64,000 nucleotides of DNA from positions 2,982,631-3,046,630 of the forward strand of contig NZ_KQ947475.1 of the NCBI RefSeq assembly GCF_001506075.1. Reading direction: 5' to 3'. Source of the stretch: Vibrio sp. MEBiC08052 (GTDB lineage Bacteria; Pseudomonadota; Gammaproteobacteria; Enterobacterales; Vibrionaceae). This document shows, in pieces, positions 36,814 to 46,218 of the stretch. Under the pieces are notes generated by a model. It saw nothing but the letters and a program-made list of their open reading frames with translations. It did not search any database and was not told the DNA's origin. Numbering within the stretch: position 1 is the stretch's first letter; the number at the start of each line of letters is the position of its first letter. Both the position numbers and the translations under genes were made by a program.

Positions 36814-38352
36814 ATGAAAACGTCCAACCCACGACTAACACTGCGTGTGATTGAAAAGAGTGATTACGATGAGCTCGCTGAGCTCATGGATCTCGTCTTT
36901 CCTGATGTAGGTGGGGCATGGCCAAAAATGACTATCATGGATCTGATTCGTCAGTTTCCAGATGGGCAGATTTGTATTGAAGACAACGGAAAAATTGTTG
37001 CCGCAGCGCTAACGATCAAAGTTGATTACAACCGTTACTCACTGCCCCATGTTTACACAGACATTGTTGACGAAAACGACATCATTCAACATAACCCACA
37101 TGGCGATGCGATGTATGGTCTCGATGTTTTCGTTCATCCTGACTATCGTGGTATGCGTTTAGGTCGCCGTTTATATCATGCGCGCAAAGAGCTTTGTCAA
37201 AGTGAAAACCTTAAAGCAATTCTGGCAGGTGGCAGGATTACGGGATATCACAAACTCTCCGATGAACTAAAAGTCGCAGAATATATTGAGCAGGTTAAAC
37301 GTAAAACCATTCACGATCCGATCCTCTCCTTCCAGCTCGCCAATGACTTTGATGTCAAGCGGATTATGCGCCACTATCTGCCGGAAGATGATAAGTCTCA
37401 GGGATACGCGACACTCCTTGAGTGGGATAACTTTTTCTATGAAGCAGATCAATCATCAATCCATGAGCTTGATAAAACCCTCGTCCGTATTGGCATCGTA
37501 CAGTGGCAAATGCGTCAGGTTACAAGTCTGGAAGACTTACTTGAACAGTCTGAGTTTTTTATTCGCTCTCTATCAAACTATAAGGCCGACTTTGCGCTCT
37601 TCCCTGAGTTTTTCAATGCACCGCTCATGGGTCTTCAGCAAGACCAAACATCCGTCGAAGCGATTCGCTACCTTGCATCCTTTAGTGGAGCGATTAAACA
37701 GCGCTTTTCTGAGCTTGCCATCACATACAACATCAATATTATCGCTGGTAGTATGCCCGAAGATCGGGATGGTAAGCTGTATAATGTCTCTTATCTGCTT
37801 CATCGTGATGGTATGATTGATGAACAATTGAAGATTCACATCACACCACATGAACAACGCGACTGGGTCATTGACGGTGGTAACGAAATCGGGGTATTCG
37901 AAACCGATGCGGGACGTGTTGGTATCTTGATTTGTTACGATAGCGAGTTCCCGGAACTTGGACGAATGATGGCAGAAAAGGATGTGCAAATCATGTTTGT
38001 TCCGTTCTGGACTGACACAAAAAATGGCTATCAACGCGTCCGTCTCTGTTCACAAGCCAGAGCAATTGAAAATGAATGTTATGTCGCGATTGGTGGCAGC
38101 GTCGGTAACTTGCCACGTGTGGATAATGTGGATATTCAATACGCACAATCTGCGGTATTTTCACCATCCGATATTTTCTTCCCGCACGATGCCACGATTG
38201 CGGAAGCGAGCCCGAACACAGAGATGATCATTTTTGCCGATGTTGATTTAGATAAATTGAAGCAGTTAAATACCGAAGGCTCTGTGACTAACTTACGTCA
38301 CCGCCGTCTCGATGTTTACGGTGGTTTTACACAACCGAAATCAAGCAAATAG
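36814..38352 (+). CDS. GNAT acetyltransferase fused to carbon-nitrogen hydrolase (nitrilase superfamily)
   Basis: 512 residues. Residues about 10-180 form a GNAT domain with the acetyl-CoA motif A at HPDYRGMRLGRRLY (108-121). Residues about 223-500 are a nitrilase-superfamily amidohydrolase with its Glu-Lys-Cys triad: Glu265 in LFPEFF, Lys340 in QLKIHI and Cys374 in LICYDSEFP. Both halves look intact. This fused arrangement is known across proteobacteria as a bifunctional GNAT/carbon-nitrogen hydrolase protein; its substrates are not established. Start at 36814 has a GAGGT-like site. A terminator follows at 38361, then the CRISPR array begins only about 50 bases past the stop. Confidence 0.92.
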   Translation: MKTSNPRLTLRVIEKSDYDELAELMDLVFPDVGGAWPKMTIMDLIRQFPDGQICIEDNGKIVAAALTIKVDYNRYSLPHVYTDIVDENDIIQHNPHGDAMYGLDVFVHPDYRGMRLGRRLYHARKELCQSENLKAILAGGRITGYHKLSDELKVAEYIEQVKRKTIHDPILSFQLANDFDVKRIMRHYLPEDDKSQGYATLLEWDNFFYEADQSSIHELDKTLVRIGIVQWQMRQVTSLEDLLEQSEFFIRSLSNYKADFALFPEFFNAPLMGLQQDQTSVEAIRYLASFSGAIKQRFSELAITYNINIIAGSMPEDRDGKLYNVSYLLHRDGMIDEQLKIHITPHEQRDWVIDGGNEIGVFETDAGRVGILICYDSEFPELGRMMAEKDVQIMFVPFWTDTKNGYQRVRLCSQARAIENECYVAIGGSVGNLPRVDNVDIQYAQSAVFSPSDIFFPHDATIAEASPNTEMIIFADVDLDKLKQLNTEGSVTNLRHRRLDVYGGFTQPKSSK

Positions 38353-38360
38353 TCAAAGGA

Positions 38361-38384
38361 AAGGAGGATAACCCTCCTTTTTTC
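38361..38384 (+). terminator. Terminator of the GNAT-nitrilase gene
   Basis: AAGGAGG (38361-38367), loop ATAAC and CCTCCTT (38373-38379), then TTTTTTC. It separates the gene from the distal end of the CRISPR array. Confidence 0.88.
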
Positions 38385-38400
38385 TTATCGGCTTAAAGAC

Positions 38401-40014
38401 TAATTATCCCCGTGCATACGGGGAACACCCAACTCCAAAAATTACGAACCGGGTAAGGAGCGGTTCATCCCCGTGCATACGGGGAACACTTACGAATATA
38501 ATTTTTGAATATCTCCGATTGCGGTTCATCCCCGTGCATACGGGGAACACCCAACGACGCCGCGGGCGCGTTGTCTGTAGCGCGGTTCATCCCCGTGCAT
38601 ACGGGGAACACCTAGTTAAGCCCCGCGCGAACCGTTGCGGAGACGGTTCATCCCCGTGCATACGGGGAACACTCTCGGGGGGTGTTTAGGCTTAGGCTTG
38701 TCACCGGTTCATCCCCGTGCATACGGGGAACACTTCTACCAATCTCGATAGAATCTCTAATCGCGCGGTTCATCCCCGTGCATACGGGGAACACATACGA
38801 CATAGAAGGCGATGCAATCCGAATGCCGGTTCATCCCCGTGCATACGGGGAACACGATCTATATAAATCATTGCGCCTGATTTCGGCCGGTTCATCCCCG
38901 TGCATACGGGGAACACGCTTATTCGTAATTATATGTATTGTTGGGTTGCGGTTCATCCCCGTGCATACGGGGAACACTGGTATTGAGAAACGTTCAGAGT
39001 CTTTATTTTCGGTTCATCCCCGTGCATACGGGGAACACTGCCGCGTCACTAAGTGCAAGAGCAAGTTTCTCGGTTCATCCCCGTGCATACGGGGAACACG
39101 ATTGCGAACCAAGTCATCTGAGCGAGCGTTGCGGTTCATCCCCGTGCATACGGGGAACACGCTCTAAAGCTGGCGTCCATCCAATGAATGTCCGGTTCAT
39201 CCCCGTGCATACGGGGAACACATACAAAAACGCTGGTACGGTAATTCCGATCATGGTTCATCCCCGTGCATACGGGGAACACGCGACAAGGCGGAAAAAG
39301 AAGGTAACAAAGCACGGTTCATCCCCGTGCATACGGGGAACACAGAATATACCCCCGACCGTTCTATGCTCCGACCGGTTCATCCCCGTGCATACGGGGA
39401 ACACCTTTAATGCGGTACCAGAAACCGAATCCGACACGGTTCATCCCCGTGCATACGGGGAACACTGGAATATGTTTACCAAGGCCAACAACCATCACGG
39501 TTCATCCCCGTGCATACGGGGAACACGAATTCTTCATCCCATTGTGTAACCGCTTGAATGGTTCATCCCCGTGCATACGGGGAACACGCGTTCTTTATGG
39601 CCTACCAGAAAACGCCACTCGGTTCATCCCCGTGCATACGGGGAACACCGAATAATAACGGCGAAAACTGCCTTAACTATCGGTTCATCCCCGTGCATAC
39701 GGGGAACACACCATCCTCATCACCTCCCCGGCTATCGTTCCCGGTTCATCCCCGTGCATACGGGGAACACCCATAAATTCCAAACCGAATGCGTGCCTCC
39801 CGCGGTTCATCCCCGTGCATACGGGGAACACCGAGACAGACCCGTTTAAAAAGGGGCGAATCCCGGTTCATCCCCGTGCATACGGGGAACACGTTTTTGC
39901 TACAGATAAAAAAGGTTTGCGTACCGGTTCATCCCCGTGCATACGGGGAACACCTCGCGAAGCGTTAGCTAAAACCCTCTGAACCCGGTTCATCCCCGTG
40001 CATACGGGGAACAC
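38401..40014 (-). CRISPR. Type I-E CRISPR array, 27 repeats and 26 spacers
   Basis: Repeats of 28 bases start at 38401 and recur every 61 bases to 39987-40014 (26 x 61 = 1586 exactly), so every spacer is 33 bases (or 32 if the nearly constant preceding C is counted as base 29 of the repeat). The repeat on the + strand is GGTTCAT, then CCCCGT-GCAT-ACGGGG, then AACAC. Read on the minus strand it matches the E. coli I-E repeat (GTGTTCCCCGT ... GGATGAACC), so the array is transcribed leftward from a leader at 40015-40172 beside cas2. The leftmost repeat begins TAATTATC instead of GGTTCATC, the usual decay at the leader-distal end; all others are identical as far as I checked. In 24 of 26 junctions the base before GGTTC is C; spacers 14 and 19 (from the left) have T. 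The spacers show no match within this window. Confidence 0.98.
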
Positions 40015-40172
40015 TCTAATTGTAGACATCTGATTTATATAAATAAATTTACATGTTAACAATCTACCAACATTTTTACCTATTTTTGACGCTTAGCGAT
40101 CTGACCGAAAATCATCAAACAATCTGGTGTCCGGTGAGCTGCCAAAGTGCCTGTCCTTGTCTTTATAGCGAC
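40015..40172 (-). promoter_or_regulatory. CRISPR leader between cas2 and the array
   Basis: 158 bases. The array-proximal half is AT-rich (ATTTATATAAATAAATTTAC) and probably holds the array promoter and the adaptation signals used by Cas1-Cas2. The cas2-proximal end contains a copy of the dispersed motif (GTGCCTGTCC at 40147-40156). Confidence 0.75.
40144..40157 (+). repeat. Dispersed motif copy in the CRISPR leader
   Basis: AAAGTGCCTGTCCT, a variant with GCC instead of GTC as in the copy at 22352. It lies 16-29 bases past the cas2 stop. Confidence 0.7.
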
Positions 40173-41391
<1,219 letters not shown>

Positions 41392-41392
<1 letters not shown>

Positions 41393-42084
41393 TAGATCCT
41401 CCTGATCAACATCAGGCCACATCCCATCGCTTTGGCTCTGCCAAAACCCTCTGCATATTGACTTAAGAAGCGCTCAGGATCGGTGACAGTCAAAATCCCC
41501 TGCACATCAACGCTCGAAAACCGAACATGATGTTTATGCTGTTCCCGACGATTTTTCTTATAGCTGCCATGCTGGGTATAACTCTGGATATCAGGCTGAG
41601 TATCCAGTTTGATTCCCCATCGGCTTAAGCGAGACTCATGACCGAGCCACTGATGCACGGCGTCATCCATATGTTGTTGCAACACATGCGGCTGTAATTG
41701 TTCATCCCGAAGCTGATGTTTGGTATGCATCACCACATCATGACGCTGCTGGCGGCCATCTTTGGTGATACAAACCGTCGGGTTGACCCGTAATTGGTAA
41801 GCCAGTTTCTGCCCGGCATGAAGCTGTGGTGCAAAGACTTTGCTCTCGGCCCGACAGTGACGGCTATATGGATCGGGCTGGGTTTTCGAAAGCGTATAAA
41901 AGAGCGGTAATTGATGCGCATCGACCTCTTGGCGATAGATAAACTGACGTTTCTCATCGCGATGAAAAAGTTCACGCCACAACAGTTGATGAGAGGCGTA
42001 TGCGTCATTTTGGTCAAGCTCAAGCAGAACCTTGGCTAAATTAGCCGAGGGGCTCAGCGTGACTTTTGATAAATACAATTGCAT
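41392..42084 (-). CDS. cas6e: Cas6e crRNA-processing endoribonuclease
   Basis: 230 residues, slightly longer than E. coli CasE (199). MQLYLSKVTLSP opens the first ferredoxin-like fold. The catalytic His is in YASHQLLW near 32. The glycine-rich C-terminal motif GFGRAKAMGCGLMLIRRI is diagnostic. It cuts pre-crRNA at the 3' base of the repeat hairpin and stays bound as the crRNA 3' cap in Cascade. The gene overlaps cas1 by one base and follows cas5e after three bases. Confidence 0.96.
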
Positions 42085-42087
42085 GTT

Positions 42088-42876
42088 TTATACCCTCTCA
42101 TTTGCCGGATCTGATGATCCGCTGTCTTTCTTCGCACTAGATTGCGCGACAGAGAGTTGATACATCGTGCGTGACTGAAACTGCCAACGGTTCCTATTTT
42201 CCGGTTCATCCCAAGGGAAAGTCGTGACAACCGACTCTGAATCTTCGGGTTCAATCGCTTGAGGATCGTTCTCCCAAAAGTAGGTCACCCACCCATTGTG
42301 GCGTAGCAAAAAGTCATCAGCCTTTTGACTCCGGGTAAACATGTGAAATTCAGTGTCTAAAGCAGATCGAAGAGAACTGTCAGCCACAATTTGTGGTGAT
42401 AACGGCGCAGCAGGCGGGCAAGATTTACGGCCTAAATAGAGCGGAAACACGGGTGTTTTCAGGGCGGAATGAAGCTCTGCTAATGTATAACCCGGCTCAG
42501 GCGTCAAAGTCACCGCAATCGTCCACATCCCGTCACATCGATAATCCCGGCTGGAAAGTATCGTATTGAGGTGTGATTCAGCCAGTTCGCTCTTGCGTGT
42601 CCGGTGCGTAAACTTCCGATCCGCCGACGGCACTTGAGTGGTGTGATAATCACGAATCAGCGTACCGGGAACAAGTTGCTTCACAGCGATTTCAACACTC
42701 TGCTGTAACGCTTGCAGTTGCGTTTCATTATCCCGCCGAATTCCTAATGCAGCCCCCAACAAACCTAAAATCGCGGAACGGGACGGGGCAACGGCTGTTT
42801 GTCGATCCCCGCCGACGGCTGGTAATCCCCAGCTCGCCATTGGGCCATAAAGACGAAATACGAGATAAGATCTCAT
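42088..42876 (-). CDS. cas5e: Cascade subunit Cas5e
   Basis: 262 residues. MRSYLVFRLYGPMASWGLPAVGG, then RQTAVAPSRSAILGLLGAALGI, is the Cas5 RAMP signature, including the glycine-rich loop. It binds the 5' handle of crRNA and contacts the first Cas7. A strong GGAGGGAG site precedes the ATG, ten bases after the cas7e stop. It has an acidic C-terminal extension (PEDSESVVTTFPWDEPENR and beyond) longer than in E. coli CasD (224). Confidence 0.96.
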   Translation of the reverse strand: MRSYLVFRLYGPMASWGLPAVGGDRQTAVAPSRSAILGLLGAALGIRRDNETQLQALQQSVEIAVKQLVPGTLIRDYHTTQVPSADRKFTHRTRKSELAESHLNTILSSRDYRCDGMWTIAVTLTPEPGYTLAELHSALKTPVFPLYLGRKSCPPAAPLSPQIVADSSLRSALDTEFHMFTRSQKADDFLLRHNGWVTYFWENDPQAIEPEDSESVVTTFPWDEPENRNRWQFQSRTMYQLSVAQSSAKKDSGSSDPANERV

Positions 42877-42885
42877 TCTCCCTCC

Positions 42886-43920
42886 TTATTCAGCGACAAA
42901 TTGCTGCAATTGTGTCAGAGAACCTTCCCCGGTAAATGCATTGATCCGATAACGACTGTCGGCACAGTCACCGTAAATGGCGTCGAAATTCTCCGCTTGT
43001 TTTTCCAGCGCTTTGACGGCAGCTTCCCCCATATCGATATCCACAACCGGCTTGAGGAAAGCGACAGAAAGCGAACGCGGTTGCTGAGCACCTTTCTCTG
43101 CCAGCACAAAACTCGCATAAGCGCGTGAGCCGAAACTGTTCTGCTTCCCGCTGGGTGATACCTTGACAACCGCTTCAGTCAGCGCCTGAATCGCCTGATT
43201 CGCCAGCGCTTCATCGCCCTGTAAACTGTCGATCAGTTGTGTTTTGTTAATACAGATGTAGCTATAGAACAGCGCAGCCGCAAAACCGGCCTCTCCGATA
43301 TGTGCTGAACCAGCATCGGTTTTGCCATCGTTGAGATCGTCAACGGCTGTAAAATAGTCATCTTCGACTGTCACCGAATGGACACTAATCGCGTGGGCGA
43401 CCTGACAGGCGGCTTCGACGTTAAATTCAGGAGAAGACGCTAACATCCGGCCAAATAGTGCAATATCCACGCTCGTCTGTTTGTTCTTGAGCGCCTTAAG
43501 TTCTTCAGCGCTGGGGCCACGATCTTCTGCCGCCAGTACCGCAACCAACGAAAGTGCAGCATCTTGTTCTGCCGGACTGATATGGGCCAACTGTTCAATT
43601 TCAAGTGAGTCTTTTTTTAATTTGCCGTATTGACCGGCCATTTCTGCCGCCCATTTTTGTGCCGATTTTTCTTTGACGCCAGCCTGTGTGAGTGCCTCAA
43701 ATAAGCTCAGACCAAATCGTTTGGTCCGAATGCCTAAATGCCCGGCCATCGCTGCTTCAAACAGATCAGAGGTTCGCCAATGGCGTTTTAAACTTTGAGA
43801 GCTCACCCGAAGGCGCTCTGTCCCACCCATGACAGCTGTTTTAGGTCGGCCTAAATCGTCACGGTTCAGGTTTGAGGGGGCATAAGATGTAAGTAGGTGA
43901 AGCTGAATAAACTGACTCAT
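42886..43920 (-). CDS. cas7e: Cascade backbone subunit Cas7e
   Basis: 344 residues from MSQFIQLHLLTSYAPSNLNRDD; an earlier in-frame ATG would add eight unlikely residues. GGTERLRVSSQSLKRHWR near 30-48 is the conserved Cas7 palm segment. Six copies of this protein form the filament along crRNA. It is preceded by a 109-base gap containing a short hairpin, the largest gap in the cas operon, which may set separate expression for this multicopy subunit. Confidence 0.97.
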   Translation of the reverse strand: MSQFIQLHLLTSYAPSNLNRDDLGRPKTAVMGGTERLRVSSQSLKRHWRTSDLFEAAMAGHLGIRTKRFGLSLFEALTQAGVKEKSAQKWAAEMAGQYGKLKKDSLEIEQLAHISPAEQDAALSLVAVLAAEDRGPSAEELKALKNKQTSVDIALFGRMLASSPEFNVEAACQVAHAISVHSVTVEDDYFTAVDDLNDGKTDAGSAHIGEAGFAAALFYSYICINKTQLIDSLQGDEALANQAIQALTEAVVKVSPSGKQNSFGSRAYASFVLAEKGAQQPRSLSVAFLKPVVDIDMGEAAVKALEKQAENFDAIYGDCADSRYRINAFTGEGSLTQLQQFVAE

Positions 43921-43954
43921 TGTTAGGTATCCTTCATTCATCAATAGGTTCGCA

Positions 43955-43968
43955 GCACGGTGTCGTGC
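43955..43968. promoter_or_regulatory. Hairpin in the cse2-cas7e gap
   Basis: GCACG-GTGT-CGTGC, a 5-bp stem with a four-base loop, lies 35 bases before the cas7e start, followed leftward by its GAAGGA ribosome-binding site. It may be an mRNA-processing or stabilising element. Low certainty. Confidence 0.35.
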
Positions 43969-44029
43969 ACAGCATTAAATGTCGTACGAAGCATTAAAAA
44001 GTGATATGGCCGTCGGTTCACATCTGTTT

Positions 44030-44620
44030 TTAGTGTCCGGCAGCCCGGTAGTAGTCCATGGCCCATTGCACAGCAATACGTTTATCTGCTTTGTGAGGAC
44101 GCATGCTGTCATGTTCCTGAAACCATTGTTCAATGTCTTGAGCCAGCGCTAATGGCGAGACTTTACCTTTGACCTGTTGCAGGATGCGACGTAACCGACG
44201 CAGAAACTCATCTGGCGTTTTGGCCGCTTGCAGTTGCGCAAAACGCATTTCACTGACCGCTGATTTATCATTGTCCCCTTTTTTCCCCGCTGCACGGGCA
44301 AATGAGGTTTCAGATTCAGCCGTAATGTAAACCAATGCCGCGGCAATGGTGGCCCAGCATTCGATATCTTGTGGCTTGGCTTGCCCGGTGAACGCTTCGG
44401 GGAGCGCCATCCATAACAGCCGGAACCCTTCCGTCATCATGGCACTATCAACCGAATCACACCGTTTTAAACGAGCTTTCGCGCCACTAGGGGCCGGATA
44501 AATATCTGTTTTTTTCAGTTCATCTTTCGATAACACCATGCTTTGCCACCAGCGCTGTAAGGTATACCTGACCGCACTATGATGACGGATGGAGAAAGAT
44601 GTAGGCTTACTCTGTTCCAT
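44030..44620 (-). CDS. cse2: Cascade small subunit Cse2 (CasB, Cas11e)
   Basis: 196 residues, all-helical, slightly longer than E. coli CasB (160). The N-terminal ALQRWWQSM-like segment (RYTLQRWWQSMVLSK) and the basic C-terminal half (EFLRRLRRILQQVKG) fit the family. Two copies form the belly of Cascade and stabilise the R-loop. Its ATG overlaps the cse1 stop by one base (TAATG). Confidence 0.95.
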   Translation of the reverse strand: MEQSKPTSFSIRHHSAVRYTLQRWWQSMVLSKDELKKTDIYPAPSGAKARLKRCDSVDSAMMTEGFRLLWMALPEAFTGQAKPQDIECWATIAAALVYITAESETSFARAAGKKGDNDKSAVSEMRFAQLQAAKTPDEFLRRLRRILQQVKGKVSPLALAQDIEQWFQEHDSMRPHKADKRIAVQWAMDYYRAAGH

Positions 44621-46218
44621 TACACCGCATCCTGTATTGTTGTCATTCGATAATCATTGATAAACTGCCGGACTGGATTTTTATCTTTGCTGCTATAGAG
44701 CCAGCCTTGTAATGCCCGACGTGCTTTAATTCGTTTTGCCATATCGCGCTGGTTGACAAGTTCAGCCGACAGGGCATATTCATCGAACAGTGCCAGACAA
44801 AGGCGCTGGAGCTGTTCAAGCCACCGCTGTGCTTGTTCGGGGGCGAGTTGATCACCGTGTTGAGCCTGAGCAACCATCTGTTCAACCGCAATAAAAAAGC
44901 TCGTTTCGCTCCGTTGCCAGAAGGCCAGATCAATAAAAGAGGTATCCCCTTTGATGTCTCCGGGCCGCTCGAACCACGCCTGTTTGATTTGCGTCCGGGT
45001 ATGCCATAACGCCTCGTTGGCAAGCTTTTGTAAGCGTTGCACCTCACTGACAATCTCGTCTTGTATGGTGTGTTCCACCTCGAATAAAGGCAGAGCGACT
45101 GAATACCAGCCCCGGGCTTTCATGTTATCCATGTCATAACCGAACACCCACAAACGGGGCAGCTCGTTCAGTTTTGCTTTTAATGCGATTGACTGATAAT
45201 GCTTCACAACCGAAGCACATCTGACGCCCAGATTCGGGCTATCGAACGTCAGCACATCCCAGATTTTATAGTTGATCCCGCCGGGCTGCCCTTTTATAGA
45301 CAGGTGTTCTTCATCCGGTTTTTTCGGATCCCATTTATAAGGTGTGAGCGGATGTTCCCAGTTGCCGCTGTAATTACCGCCATAGTTTTTAGTCCGGTAC
45401 TGGCTGACTGATAATGTGGTTTCTCTGCCACTAATCTGGCATTGGCACACCGTCTGATCGACCAGTAAGCGGATGCGACGCGGCATAGCCCAAAACATAT
45501 GTAAGGGATGCACATCTTTCTGATAAATTTCGCTATTCTTTTTCTGGCTTTCCCGTGTGGGAGCAAGCCAAGGGAAAAGACGACCATCATGAAAATCAGG
45601 ATCATCGTAGCGCCACATCTCCCGATTGATCACATTCAGCCATAACTTCTGCCATAAAGAATAGTCACTGTTTGCGGGTAAAACTAACGTTGTCAGCGGC
45701 CCGCCACCACGAAGACCGACACGATGCCCGACACCACCGGCAGGGGCATTAATCTGCATGGTAAAGAGGGCCAGAGCGGCCATTTCCAATGACATTACGT
45801 CACCAATCCCGCGTTTAATAAAATGGTCGGTGTTATGCCGGATACCATTCGCCCCCGGCGCTTCAATCAACAGCGCGGAAACGGGCGTCGGCTTCTGGTC
45901 ATCCAACGGGTCAAGGTCTTGCATAAATAACGGCCCGTCACCAAGCAGATCAAAGGCATGAGCCATCGGTTCAAACACTGCCTGTAACTGAGTAACGGAC
46001 GGTGATTGCCGAAAGCGCTCACGCCATTCAGCGGCATCTTGGGGGGCAAAAGCCGTTTGGAGCACCCCAATCGTAAATTGGTAAGCAGCGCCCTGAAAAT
46101 CAGCGCGCGGGAGGGCAAAGTCCACAACATCCGGATCACCAATGCTGGTCAGCGCTAATACTTTCTCGGTACCATCCCGCATGCGGAATGGCAACCAAGG
46201 TTGTTGTAACAAGTTCAT
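44620..46218 (-). CDS. cse1: Cascade large subunit Cse1 (CasA, Cas8e)
   Basis: 532 residues from MNLLQQPWLPFRM; I chose this ATG, which overlaps the cas3 stop (TGATG) and has AGGAG upstream. NLLQQPWLPFR and the GGVGHRVGLRGGGPLTTLV region (near 160) are typical; the latter contributes PAM contacts in the E. coli protein. It recognises the PAM, opens the target and recruits Cas3. In the family a four-helix bundle forms the C-terminus. Length and motifs are normal (E. coli 502). Confidence 0.96.
   Translation of the reverse strand: MNLLQQPWLPFRMRDGTEKVLALTSIGDPDVVDFALPRADFQGAAYQFTIGVLQTAFAPQDAAEWRERFRQSPSVTQLQAVFEPMAHAFDLLGDGPLFMQDLDPLDDQKPTPVSALLIEAPGANGIRHNTDHFIKRGIGDVMSLEMAALALFTMQINAPAGGVGHRVGLRGGGPLTTLVLPANSDYSLWQKLWLNVINREMWRYDDPDFHDGRLFPWLAPTRESQKKNSEIYQKDVHPLHMFWAMPRRIRLLVDQTVCQCQISGRETTLSVSQYRTKNYGGNYSGNWEHPLTPYKWDPKKPDEEHLSIKGQPGGINYKIWDVLTFDSPNLGVRCASVVKHYQSIALKAKLNELPRLWVFGYDMDNMKARGWYSVALPLFEVEHTIQDEIVSEVQRLQKLANEALWHTRTQIKQAWFERPGDIKGDTSFIDLAFWQRSETSFFIAVEQMVAQAQHGDQLAPEQAQRWLEQLQRLCLALFDEYALSAELVNQRDMAKRIKARRALQGWLYSSKDKNPVRQFINDYRMTTIQDAV

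Noticed and set aside
38682..40062. Open frames through the CRISPR array, rich in HPRAYGEH, SSPCIRGT and FIPVHTGNT
   Set aside because: These peptides are the three-frame translations of the CRISPR repeat; the frames are artefacts.
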